A DNA stretch of 64,000 nt from Corticium candelabrum. Taxonomy: Eukaryota; Porifera; Homoscleromorpha; Homosclerophorida; Plakinidae. The notes beneath the pieces are model-generated. The model was not told where the DNA came from. It made no database searches and saw only the letters and a list, made by a program, of their open reading frames with translations. Below, piece after piece: positions 21,577 to 32,473 of the stretch (its first letter is position 1; each line of letters begins with the position of its first letter). Position numbers and translations under genes: made by a program. The stretch lies in contig NC_085094.1 in the NCBI RefSeq assembly GCF_963422355.1, forward strand, positions 6,797,270-6,861,269, given 5' to 3'.

Positions 21577-23469
21577 CGAGAAAGGTCCAAACACAGCAAA
21601 GTGGATGCACTGAGCCCACCAGAACACCGGCAGAAATACCACGGAGAAATCATTTTAACCATACAACGATTGAATGCTTCACCATTTACAGCCAAACAGA
21701 TTGCAGACATAACATCTTGAGATCCCTATTTCTCAGGTACAACTCTGGATACTACTACAGGTTGGCCATGCAAGTCGCCAAGAAGACAGGAGGACTGCCA
21801 GTCTCCAGAACTGCCAGTCTCCAGAACTGCCGGCTCTGTGGCAGAGACAAGGGGAAGTAACGCTACAGCAAGGATGCATATTGTGAGGACATCGCGTGGT
21901 GATACTCCCCAACAATAGAACAAGGCTACCATGGAGACACTACATGAAGGGCATCTAGGAGTCTGTCGGACCAAAGCCCTGGCAAGGAGTTTCCTGTGCA
22001 TGGTGGCCTGGAGTAGACACAGCCATAGAACGAAATATCAAGGCATTCTCAACATGTCAAGAAACAAAGAAGTCACCAATGAGAGCCCCATTACAACAAT
22101 GGGGATGGCGACAAAAGCCTTGGACACGACTCCATATTGATGCCGGGCTGTTCATGAAAAAGACGTTTTTAGTAATTATTGATGCCATGTCCAAATGGAT
22201 GTACAGATAGTCAGCGCAGCCACCAGCCAAGCCACTATCGATAAAGTTAGAGCCTCAATAGTCATACATGGAATTCCAGAGTGGATAATGGCAGTTGTTT
22301 ACGAGTGCAGAGTTTGAATTGTTTAGCATGGCTAATGGAATCACTCATACCAAAACAGCCCTCTATGTACCACACAGCGTCCAATGAACTGGCAGACAGA
22401 GGAGTACAAACATTTAAGGAGGGAATAAAGAAGACAAAGAAAAGAAACGTTAGAAGGAAGGCTGCAAAAGTTCCTAATGGAGTACCGAAATACGCCACAC
22501 ACCACAATGAGAGTGACACCGGCATGAATTGCTGTTAGAATGGAACCAAAAAATGTTGCTAGACCACATCCGCCTTAATCTAGCTCAGCCGAGGTTGGGT
22601 CAAAACAAGCCAAGCAAAAGTACCAGCATGACCAACACAGCAAGGACAGGAGCTTCTAGCAGGCCAAGCCCTTTAGATTAAAAATTTTCGACCAGCTCCG
22701 AGATGGTTAGCGGCTACAATTGAAAGCCAGCAAGGACCGCTGTCTTTCAGCAGCCAACTGCCAACTGGACAACTAGTGCGATGACACCAAAACCATATTC
22801 ACAACCGACTACTAGGGAACAGCGACGAACAGACATCAAGTCAAAGGACCAACTCCAAAGGGAAGAAGAAAGAGAATCACATTTGGAAGACGCGGGAAAA
22901 GAACCCTACAATGAAACAGAACACAAATTGATTGAGCAAGGAGGAGAACTGGACAACAAGGTAGGCAAGGAGACAGAGGCTGAAAAAGACAGCAAACTCC
23001 TCAATCAGTCCAGAGCTGCCTAAAACTCCAAGAGCTGGAAACGACAGTGAAGTGGGGGTTCGCTGTTCCCAATGCGGGAGGAAGCCGCCTGAAAGACTGG
23101 ACTTATAAGTTTTATTGTTGTTTTGTTTGGGTTTAGTTTAGCTTTTATATAATTAGTTACCGTAAGGGGGAGATGTAGTAGTTTGCGGGGGCGCTGATTC
23201 GGGGACTTCGGTGTGACGTAAGGCCCATTATACGGTGTACTATAGGTGGTAAGAAGAGTGGTAATTAAATATTCTACAGATACCCATAAGGACTGGCTAG
23301 AATTCAAGAGTAGGCTACACTTAGCGACAGACGATGCGGTACGTAGTGGTGTTTCTTCTACAGAAATTCAACAACTGCAAGACAGATGTAAGCGTTGGTA
23401 CACTGATAAGCTGGTGTAGAGCTTCCTAAGTGGTAGATGTTCGGATGTCATCGCAATAATGCTGTGCTC

Positions 23470-23660
23470 CACCCATATGGGTCACGTGCAACAAGGAAAA
23501 GCTCAAAAATCACTTTGTTGTTCAATAGCAAGCTATCTCAAACCGGTAAATGGTAACTGGTATGGATAAAGACATGATTTCAAGTTTGGGTGGGTGGGTT
23601 TGCGCGTGCGCGTGAATTTGTGAGAGGGCACCTTAAATAATAAGTAGACATGCAGCCGTT
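23470..23660 (+). repeat. Inverted decayed copy of the 18.24-18.60 kb tail-exon region
   Basis: Reads like the reverse complement of 18,600-18,240: TGCTCCACCCAT, then AGCAAGCTATCTCAA, GGTAAATGGTAA, CATGATTTCAA, GCGxGTG-rich and GGGCACCTT. The coding frame is not kept. Shows that the tail exon was copied and inverted nearby. Confidence 0.55.
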
Positions 23661-23957
23661 GCCTCGGTTGTAAAGCATGGCTAATGCGCATGTATTGTCT
23701 GCCCACATAGATTCACAAATTAGACATGTGAAGGCTCTTCATACTAAATATACTTTCACTAACTCCTGATAATCGCAGTATTATATCAGAGTCTGTTGTT
23801 TGCACTTGTTTCAATAAACATAACAAAAGTAAAGTAGCTATACAAAACACAATGCCATCATGAACAAAGCCTTGACAAGTAGTAATTAAATTATATAGTA
23901 CGCAATTTCACATCATGTCACTATTCTCACCTGTAGTAGCATATGAGCTATTAATTG

Positions 23958-24075
23958 TCATTGCATCTCGTTGCTTTTATCCAAACATTCACTTGTTCCA
24001 GATGTTGCTTTAGAATTGGCAATGACACTATCATATTTCATAGGCACTAAAGATTTTGACTCATTTCTTGTGCAC
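23958..24075 (-). CDS. Exon after the transmembrane exon: cytoplasmic tail
   Basis: Acceptor ATTACAG|GTGCAC at 24,075. Encodes CTRNESKSLVPMKYDSVIAN followed by SKATSGTSECLDKSNEMQ and a TGA at 23,958. The phase (2) fits the upstream exon exactly. MKYDSV resembles LLYDSM in the 17.8-kb terminal exon. A good donor (ACAG|GTGAGA) follows at 23,931/23,930, so a one-frame shift could join to the 18.5-kb exon instead of stopping. Confidence 0.5.
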
Positions 24076-24150
24076 CTGTAATTCTTCCTGTATCACACAT
24101 ACCATCGTAAAAGTTCAATATTACAAATATTTGTAACTTAAATATTTCAC

Positions 24151-24253
24151 CTCAGAAAAATGAAAAGTACGATGATTAGCATGAGAACGATGACACTTAG
24201 TGTAACAGCAATTATTACTGAGTTTGATACTCATCCAGATGATGACTCATTTT
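24151..24253 (-). CDS. Transmembrane exon of a receptor-like gene
   Basis: 103 nt between CCTGCAG| and CTGAG|GTGAAA. Frame compatible with the next exon encodes SVIIAVTLSVIVLMLIIVLF then IFLR, a single membrane span followed by Arg. A TGA lies upstream of the span in the same frame if the obvious acceptor is used, so either another acceptor (GATGAG|) is used or this copy is dead. Probably the membrane anchor of the TSP1-FTP-Ig family, unproven. Confidence 0.5.
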
Positions 24254-24699
24254 CTGCAGGCACAGTCGTGTACCCTACACATACAAACTCAATCCAACAC
24301 TATGCGAAATTTAACCTAATCAGTAACCAAATACATCTCATTGTTTATAACTACTAATTGGAGCTGTGTTTACACTCTCACTTCCCAGATGTGTACTTAA
24401 GGAGGGTTTGGGGGTGGTGTGGTGGGTGGTGGTGGTGTGCAAACAAATCGGCCCACTTCAGTCAGAGGTCCACTTGTACAGTACCTCTGAATGTATACGA
24501 CCAAATCAATCAGTCAATGGCGGATCCACAAGTGTTTATGCCGGAGGCATAAACTTGTAGCATAGATATTTTCAATGTATAATATTATAATTGTAATTTT
24601 TAGACACTCAGACTCTATAGTTCGTTATAGAGCTTTAGCTGCCTCGTTGTATTAAACAACAATTACATTACTTCTATACCCAACCACCTAGATTTTGTT

Positions 24700-24987
24700 C
24701 TATTCATCACTGTCAACGCTTGAATCTTCCAACTCATCTTGCAATTTAATCTGGCAGCAGCAATATCCGAGACTTTCCTTTGGCAAAGTAATCTCTACTG
24801 CTGCTGATACAGTAAATTTGCATGCAATATTTGCACCAGCTGTATACAGAAGCTGTAGCTGCTTAAGAGCTGGCCTGCACGGGTCCCACGTTCGAGATGC
24901 AGATTTAGACTCCAAGATTCTTTGGCGCGTATGTGCAGTGTATATCATGATTACATGTAAACTATGCACATTTAAAATGTCTTCCAA
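24700..24987 (-). CDS. Unidentified open reading frame
   Basis: 95 codons ending DELEDSSVDSDE. A mid part is hydrophobic with a CCC cluster (LGYCCCQIKL), and the C-terminus is acidic. No family recognised. The opposite strand is also open for 102 codons, so one of them is a shadow. Confidence 0.2.
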   Translation of the reverse strand: MEDILNVHSLHVIMIYTAHTRQRILESKSASRTWDPCRPALKQLQLLYTAGANIACKFTVSAAVEITLPKESLGYCCCQIKLQDELEDSSVDSDE

Positions 24988-25240
24988 TAGACCTAGTAAC
25001 TAATAAATTAATTCACTAGAATAGAGCATGTTGAGCTGATTGGGAAGTCCACTAGAGCATTAAAAGAACCGACCCATAAATGCCCCAATTATGCCCCTGC
25101 TTCCACAGCTATGAGCATTCTAAACAACACGTACGATATGATTAATTGTTGCAAGAATTACGAATATACATGCTATTTTCTTTCTAAACATGCTACGTGT
25201 AAAATTTATCTAAAATCATACATAGCAACTGTCATTTCAC

Positions 25241-25497
25241 GTGACGACAAAGTCCGTAAATAGTCTGTAATTGTGAAAGTACAGTATCAAGAGTTATCAC
25301 ACATGGGACATAAAATTGCTCATGGTTATGAACTGTCAGATTCTCATATAAATATTGTAAATCCACGAAAGCCGTTAAATTAACATGAGCAGTTGCAGAC
25401 AGGTAAGTTCTGTTGTTTACTTCCAACAAGATCTGGCAATTGCAAACATAAATTACACTGTTCTGGTAAGCAACTCCTTCATGAATTTTTCTTGTAT
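25241..25497 (-). CDS. Possible ectodomain exon, family unknown
   Basis: Acceptor AATCAG|ATACAAG at 25,497; donor-like CGTCAC|GTGAAA at 25,241/25,240. Encodes HEGVAYQNSVIYVCNCQIL, NRTYLSATAHVN, YLYENLTVHN, then FYVPCVITLD. Several N-x-T sites suggest an extracellular domain. Short matches with shared HD/EG, YxNS and V-x-C-like positions occur in the A and B introns (15,590-15,650; 30,335-30,400), where the frame is broken. It may be an exon retained here and decayed there. Confidence 0.35.
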
Positions 25498-25504
25498 CTG
25501 ATTG

Positions 25505-25646
25505 AGCCTCGTCCCTAGACTCTCTCACGCTAGTCTTGCCCCTCACGCTAGTCTTGCCCAGTGCCCGTATGCACTTGGAATCGTCATACAACAGTTGCCA
25601 TATGGGCACCGGACAAGACTAGTGCGAGAGAGTCTGGGGAAGAGGC
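25505..25646. mobile_element. Palindromic MITE, 142 bp
   Basis: Nearly whole-length inverted repeat. AGCCTCGTCCCTAGACTCTC and CACGCTAGTCTTG on the left pair with the complement ending AGTCTGGGGAAGAGGCT. The left arm carries a short internal duplication (CTCACGCTAGTCTTGCC twice). Confidence 0.65.
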
Positions 25647-26392
25647 TAGATCTGATTGGCTGTTCGGTCATTGTCTCTGGAAATGGTAAAGCAATAGTGC
25701 TCAGTGATTGGGTCCCACACAGGAAGCTTACGTGGCACATTCCTGCAGCCTGACAAACAAAGTCAGGCAGCCAGCTAGTCAGCCACATATCCCATTATAT
25801 CCAATTAATTAAAACAGTCAGCAACATAGTCCACACACCAGAAGTCGGTTCAGTCCTATACGTTTAGAGTATGCTACTCGCCAAAGCCTCATGATTTTTA
25901 CAAAGTCCTGTTTCCTGTGGCTCATAGGTTTCAACTAATTTCAGCTATGAGCCATAAAAACGGAAGTTTGCAAGAGTCCCAAGACTTGGCAAGTAGCGTA
26001 CCCTTAACATAAAAGACTGACCTCCCGGTCTAGCTCAATCTGCAAACTACGTGCGGGCTGGCTGACTTTTTGTCTGTCACACTGCAGAAATGTGCCTCGT
26101 TTCTTGTCTAGGGCCCAATCACTGAGCAGTATTTCCTTTATGTCGTATGTGGCAGCCAGAGATAATGGCCAAACAGGCAATCAGATCGACCAAAATGATC
26201 GATTATGAAAGAGTTTCGTAACAGAACAGTGTAATTGGTAGAAATAAACAACAGAACTTACCTATCTGCAACTGCTAAGGCAAAATCACTTTCTTGCTTT
26301 ACAATGTATATACAAAAACCGGTACTTAAATCACATAAACATTGCACATAAGTAACAATTCAGTGTGACTTCCACCATAACAGTAATCATAC

Positions 26393-26536
26393 AAGATGTG
26401 AATATGCAGATCCCAGTCAATGATCCTCTACACTCCTGACCGCTCATTGTAGCTGCTTGACTAATCTGCCGAGTTCTGGTGCCATTTCCACATTCAACAG
26501 TACTACATCAACTCCAACTACTCCAAACGCAATCCA
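26393..26536 (-). pseudogene. Extra TSP1 exon, copy B only
   Basis: 144 nt, phase 1-1: VDCVWSSWS, stop, then VECGNGTRTRQISQAATMSG and CIFTSC. Not seen in copy A, where similarity to B ends near 10,985. Its flanks also resemble those of the other TSP1 exon, so it is a duplicated exon module. Confidence 0.7.
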
Positions 26537-27486
26537 CTGGAAACACAACACAAGACAGTCAATACAATATTATTCATTCAACAACTATACAACTATCATG
26601 AAACTAATAGTAGATGATGCCTTGTAATCATTACTTCAATAACAAAATTAATCACAAGTCTACAGATGACACAACACGAACTCAAAATTTAAACAATGCA
26701 ATTTGCTTCATTTGTTGACAGTGGCAATAAATGATTAAAGACTTGCTGCAACAAACATGTAATACCCCAGTATAGAATTGGTCATGTGTGAACAAGACTG
26801 GCACAAATGTATTTCAGGTGCGTCCTTGTATTGACGATCACAACAAAGCAAACTTTGACTGGAACTTCGCAGTAGACAAACAAAGTACCAAATCAGTTGG
26901 AATGTCAGCTATGAGCCATAAGAAACAAAACTTTCTAAAAGTCATGTGACTGAGCAAAAAGCATAATTGAAGAAGGCTCGAGCACCTACAATTTGTGTGG
27001 TATGTATGTGCATATGTACATATTTATCTGTCTGCTTAAACTGTGTTGCCCTTCCAATGCAATCAAATTAGCCTAACTACAGATTAAGAGTAGCAGTTTA
27101 CAGCTGTGCAAAATTCACACGTTGTAAACTATTAAATAGGCAGTAACTTCCACTCATTAGTAAAAGAACACCACAGTGACACAGTTATTTCCCTGCAGAT
27201 CAAACTACACTAGCAATGCCTATCTATACCTAGCAGTCAATAAATGGCTTCGTTTATGTTGGTCCAGATAACAATAGAGGTGTCAGAGAGAATTGCAAAC
27301 ATAGCCAAATAAACAAACAAATAGACATACAGACAAGACAAACAAAGAAAAAGACAGACAGACAGACATAATAATATGGTAGACAGACAAACATCTCGTC
27401 GTTACAATACTATTGCACAGTTGAAACCACAAAACAAACTCAAAGCATCCAGTTAACTATTATATATCACATGTATTCAGTCTTAC

Positions 27487-27819
27487 CCACACTAACACTC
27501 AATGTACATGACTTTGACACTATAGAGCCATCAGTTGCAGTATATTGGCATGTATACACTCTACTGTCAGAGGCACTGGCTGACTAGATGTAGAGTCGCT
27601 GCACACCATTCTTATACACCTGATATAAACAAGTATTCTGTACCCTTGAAGATGGTACATCATTGATTGTATTGTGTTTCCATTGCAAGAGAGCATTAAA
27701 GTTGGTCACATCAGGACTGACACCACAATCAATAGGATTAGAGTAATCTTGATTCTCATCAACAGCCACACTTGTTTCTTCAATATTCATATCATTGTCT
27801 AGAATAGCAATATCCAACT
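27487..27819 (-). pseudogene. Copy B Ig exon with stop
   Basis: 333 nt like exon 4 of gene A. TAG replaces Lys after QRLYI; the downstream SASASDSRVYTCQYT is preserved but Gly of the DxGxYxC motif is Arg. Confidence 0.75.
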
Positions 27820-27885
27820 CTACAACAACAAGACATTTTACTCTTCATTCAACACCTACCTACATACACCACAACATCATCTAAC

Positions 27886-28323
27886 CATAGCTGAAAGCCA
27901 CCGTACATAAATGGTTAACACCATCTGTCACTTTTCTCTGTAAATTAATGTATCTTCCCCAAACTGGTGCGTTACAGGTAACATCTCGTCATATTGCATA
28001 CTGGCGTCATATGGAGCCTTTCCACAATTGTGGTTGTCATTCCCATTATTTGTTAAGCTGCTCCAACATCAACACACAAATTTTAACCTCTACCAGAATA
28101 AAGGATAGCTCTAACATGTGACACAAAATATTCCTTTTGCAAGTCAACTCGAAGCCAAGGATAAACAGACTCCCTTGTAGCAGCACAATCAGTATTGACA
28201 AGTCTCTGTCCAGTAACATCTTTGGATTGCCATCTATAGCCTTTGCAGCAACAAAGTGAGAATCATAAACTGAACTTATGGTCACTGTTGCTCCAAGACA
28301 GGCAGCTAGATTGGTTGTCATAC
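27886..28323 (-). pseudogene. Copy B FTP exon with frameshift
   Basis: Starts MTTNLAACLGATVTISS and AAKAIDGNPK, then shifts because one A is missing in the AAAAG run. Later residues are out of frame. Same splice sites as gene A. Confidence 0.75.
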
Positions 28324-28387
28324 CTACATCACATAATCATTGCACACAAAGCCACAAGTGTGATTTCCACCATAACAATAATCATAC

Positions 28388-28535
28388 AAGATGTGACTAT
28401 GCAGATCTCAGTTGATGGTTCTGTACACGTCTGACCACTCATTGTAGCTGCTTGACTAATCTGCCAAGTTCTGGTGTCATTTCCACATTCAACACTACAT
28501 GAACTAGCTCTAACTACCCCAACAACTGCAATCCA
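28388..28535 (-). pseudogene. Copy B TSP1 exon with stops
   Basis: 148 nt against 144 expected. A CTAG-type insertion and two TAG codons near the WSxWS motif; the rest (CSVECGNDTRTWQISQAAT) is recognisable. Confidence 0.75.
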
Positions 28536-28595
28536 CTGAAAACACAACACACAACAGTCAATAGAACATTACTCATTCATCAAACATTTCATGTA

Positions 28596-29013
28596 ATTTA
28601 TTAATGTGTCATTATCCCCCTCCATTATGGGCAAGTGGGGTCTTTACACCCCATTTGGGCGTCCACCAACAAAGCAGGTGAGCCCAACAGGGTACATGCT
28701 TCTGTCTAGTCCACATGGTGATCAATGACTAGCCAATTCGATATAGATTGCAGGCATTACAGTGACTGCAAACTTGGTACAGCATGCCTAGTGAATATCA
28801 ATGGCCACCAAGAAAGCGCTGAACATCAACAGACGGTTTGCCAGACAACAGAAACTCTCCAACGACTGAAATGAGTCATAGTCTCATGGACAAAGCTAGA
28901 AAAACATGACAAAGAAAGACAGCCAAGTTTCATAATTTACTGTTGTCACTGGGGTTTGAACCCCCAAACCCTGGAGTGATATAGCCATTGTCGTTAACCA
29001 CTAACGCACGGCG
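28596..29013 (-). mobile_element. tRNA-derived SINE
   Basis: The minus-strand head has a pol III A-box-like GTTAGTGGTTAACG (about 29,007-28,994) and a B box GGTTCAAACCCC (about 28,963). A roughly 340-bp body follows. The same intron in copy A (near 14,585-14,600) lacks it: flanking CATCAAAC... and TGAA-TAATGATT-CAGG are adjacent there. The empty site makes insertion certain, the tRNA origin probable. Confidence 0.75.
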
Positions 29014-30720
29014 ATTGAAGTAATGATTACAGGCATTGTTGCTAGTGATAGCTCTAGAGTTCACAGATGGCACAACATCCACTCGACATCAACTAACACT
29101 TGATCTCAAAAGCTTACTATAAAACTGTGCTAAGAATGCTGCATACAACTATGTAAACTATACAATGAGCCAGTGCTTAAAATAACTGTCGGACATCATA
29201 CATTTTCCATACACTTCACCAAAGCTTTCTCCTTCCAAGCTGCTCCTAAGAAAACAATTGTCTGGACAATTTACCAAACTCACTCAATTATTACTCCAAG
29301 TGTCAAGTAAGCCCCCAGTCCTGACAAGATTGAAACTCTAAGATTTCACACTTCCTAGACCTTTAATTAGTGCTAATTGGCATTTTCCACAGTCACTGTT
29401 GGCTAGATTTGGTGAAAGCTATGAGTCAAAAGAACAAGACTTCAAAAAAAGTCACGTGACTTACAAGGAGCGTACTGACAATGGCAGGGCAGCCAATCAA
29501 TAGGCGCTGTTCAACATAAGAGAAAATTTAGTCAGAAAGACGTCAATTTTGATTACAAACAGAAACGTTGTATTTCAAGTAATGCTACCTGGAAATCTAT
29601 CAGCATCCAATCACGCTCCTGTAGTACACACAAGTGTGAAGTGTAATGAGTGTGTTGCGTACAGGACTTCATTGCTAACACGAGTCGCTAACTATAAATC
29701 TACAATAGATATTGTAAGTACGTAAATTGACAATTGATACAATATGTAGATACACAATTTAGACTGCAAAAGTGATAGACAAAGACATGCAGACTCTATA
29801 CCTATAGCGCTGAAGAAAATTGGAAGTCTGACAAGTTATGAGTGATGCATCCATAGAGAATAACTGTATGTACCATTGTGGGTAGGAATAATACATTTCT
29901 ACAGTAACTTACAGATTTCCACTAGCTGAATCTACTGTGACGATAGCTATCAAACGTTTCAATCAATTTCAGCGTAACTCTACTCCAGATAGAAGCTACT
30001 CCCAACGAGTATTGCTTTGCAGCTTTCATTTGAAGTGACGACCAACAGATAGTTTGGTAGCTTTTAGATCCCCCATTCCCACATATCTGTCACCAACAGC
30101 TTACTAATAAGCGATTAGCAGAACAACATAAAAAACCACACCATTTCCCCACTAAATGGCTATGAGAGAGTAGTGGCTATTATTAGAATACAAAAATCCT
30201 CACTGTCCTACCCCACAACCACTCCCTTCACATTACAGTATAATAATGTAGTGATTAGAAAACACTTGCCTTAGCGATGGCTAAATATTATTTGCATTGC
30301 AGACAAGTTTTCATTGTTTATTTCTGACAAACGCAGGTAATTGTAAACACGAAATAGACTTTTGGTGAAAAACTCTCATGAATATTAGCTGCCTACATTG
30401 GTTGTCTGATGATTTGCCTGTAGCTGCATGTGATGTGCAACCAAATGGAAGTACTGCTTCGACTGACTCCACAGAAGGCGTGGTACATTCCAAACACACC
30501 CCAAGAGTATCACACAGACCAGATGTTTGTGACCAGAAGTTAGTCAAGTACGTGCCTTTGATATGTTATTTGCTAAGTCACGTGACCATTACAAAGTCCA
30601 GTTTCTTAATAAAGGCTCATATGAAATCATTGAAATGTACACCAATTCTAGCAACTACACTATTGATCACCCGGATATTAGATCTTACACAGTATGATCC
30701 GTACAGTTAGAGCAGCTTAC

Positions 30721-30787
30721 CTGCGCAAACGCCGTGCAAACAAAAAAGCAGAAGACATGTCGCCGACAGCAGCAAGATTTCCTTCAT
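30721..30787 (-). pseudogene. Copy B exon 1: signal peptide
   Basis: 67 nt, open, ATG at 30,787, donor CAG|GTAAGC. Itself intact, but belongs to a broken gene. Confidence 0.75.
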
Positions 30788-31860
30788 TATGCTTGGCAAA
30801 CGCCATATACCGTAGTTCGTTGTACGAGATAGCTAAACATGCCTTTGAAGCCCGGATAATCATAACAAAAAATTATAAAGCGCGCTATAAGGTTGATAAC
30901 GCACGCTACATTATATCATTGATATCAATAAAGTATACATTGGTGAAGGTTACAAAAATTTTCAAAATTAAAATTTGGGGGATAGAGTCCCGGAACTAAT
31001 CTCGGACATTTCTTAATCTCGGTTACTCGTTCTCTGCCAAATAGCTGCAGCCAGACCTACCTGCTACGCTAGCGTCATAGTCCTACTGGATAGCTACTAG
31101 GTACAGCAGGTCACGTCAGCATCCGTCGTAACGTTGCTGCTGTAGATCTTGAAAACTAATCGCACCTATTCTCGGTCACAGAGTATCATATCTCTCGGTC
31201 AGTGCTTGCCATCTCATTTCTACAACTCCGTTTGAGACGCAAGTCATCTCTGTCGATGGGCTCCTTAAATGACTTCCTTTCGCCAAATTGTTGGTTTTGT
31301 CTTGTCAACCTCTACTCTCGCAGACAACGAAGAAGACGGATGACTCACGGGACAAAATCTCGGTCACCTGATCTCGAGTGATTTTCTCTCTTCAGACGCA
31401 GATCTGAGGCGTTCTTTTGGCTAGTGTTATAGTCATCACCGCTGGCTACTATACCTACGGGGTGATGTTAGTGCTCATCGTACTGTTGTTACGGCAGAAC
31501 GTGAAATGTGAGAGACAAATACTGGGATATCCGGGATCATATCTCAGTCAGTCGCTTTCATCGCGTTTCTACAAGACGAATTGAGACGTTAGTCATGTCT
31601 GTTGAAAGGTTCCCTTTGGTTGTTTACGCCACTGAATAGCCGGTTTTGTCTCTTCAGTGTTTCTGTTGCAAGGTGGTGGGAAAGGTGATCGACCTACGTG
31701 ACCTAATCTCGGTCACAGCATGAACGCACTTCTTGGGTTCTACAGCTTTCAGGTAAGTGGTCTTACCTTCATTGGGCATTGTACATTCGGTCACAGTCGA
31801 CTAAGGCTGATTGAAAGTGTTTTGTAGTGAATTTGTAGAACTATAGCAGATTCCATAGTA

Positions 31861-32140
31861 ACTAGAATTTTATAAACTTTTTCCCTGAAAAAAGAAATAG
31901 ATGTAGGAATTGTATAAAAAGTAATAGGAACAAGATCTATAGATAATATGAACCAAAGCCAGACATCATTAGTGAGTCCTTCCAACCCAATAAAAGTAAA
32001 ATGTAGGGAATGTGGTTGGAAGGATTCACTAATGATGTCTGGCTTTGGTTCATATTATCTATAGATCTTGTTTCTATCACTTTTTATACAATTCCTACAT
32101 CCATTTCTTTTTTCAGGGAAAATTTTTTTAAAATTCTAGT
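31861..32140. repeat. Long hairpin: 127-bp arms, 26-bp loop
   Basis: 31,861-31,987 is nearly the exact reverse complement of 32,014-32,140. Lies just inside the left arm of the long-TIR element. Either a nested palindromic MITE or a foldback structure. Transcription would give a long double-stranded RNA. Confidence 0.85.
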
Positions 32141-32430
32141 TTGGTAAGTTTTAGGAGTGCGAAAGCACATCCTATTCCATTAATTAAACAAAGATTTTAT
32201 AGCCTAACAAAACTACACATTTTCTAAATCATACTTGGTCTACATGTATAGTCTCATATCTCGAGCATGTGGATCATAGGTTTACACTGTACTTGCAAAT
32301 ATGCTAAGAGCTATGCAGTGTTTGTGTATAGGTGGTTTGAATCAGACGTTACATTTAGTTGCAATAATACCACTAGTAAGTATGAAGCTGTGTTCTACTT
32401 GCTTCAGAGCTACGAGCATACGTGCATGTA

Positions 32431-32431
32431 C

Positions 32432-32470
<39 letters not shown>
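32431..32470. repeat. (TG)n microsatellite
   Basis: About 38 bp of pure TG inside the long-TIR element. Confidence 0.95.

Positions 32471-32473
<3 letters not shown>

Larger units (their letters stand above)
20345..23280 (+). mobile_element. G0: 5'-truncated Ty3/gypsy relic
   Basis: Pol remains only. RT motif GLPCGITSAPS at about 20,375-20,410, interrupted by a MITE, then RT continuation (FQRVLEGVLKG; YLHDILVATQS, a mutated polymerase box) to 20,966. RNase H at 21,202-21,576 (VLACDASPYGLGSILSY, EGLALVLGIQKYHKYLF, LLTDHKPLLGLL). A badly decayed integrase runs to about 22,600. A purine tract (AAGGGGGAG) at 23,165-23,173 precedes TGTAGTAG, probably the start of a 3' LTR. No gag, no 5' LTR. Resembles the K02A2.6-like gypsy group. 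Confidence 0.75.
26393..30787 (-). pseudogene. Gene B: TSP1-FTP-Ig-TSP1 paralogue, inactivated
   Basis: Exon order on the minus strand: signal peptide 30,787-30,721 (intact, MKEILLLSATCLLLFCLHG); TSP1 28,535-28,388; FTP 28,323-27,886; Ig 27,819-27,487; extra TSP1 26,536-26,393. Lesions: two TAG stops and a net +4 in the first TSP1; a 1-nt deletion in the FTP exon just after AAKAIDGNPK; a TAG in the Ig exon after QRLYI; a TGA in the last TSP1 (WSSWS then stop). All splice positions are conserved. The number of lesions argues against function. Confidence 0.8.
26345..30990. repeat. Segmental duplication copy B
   Basis: Collinear with copy A. Carries the same four exons plus one extra TSP1 exon at its 3' end. 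Interrupted by a SINE (28,596-29,013). Its upstream continuation was separated by the long-TIR element and G1. Confidence 0.85.

Noticed and set aside
30694-30999. 101-codon plus-strand frame
   Set aside because: Antisense to the copy B signal-peptide exon and its upstream sequence; no similarity of its own.
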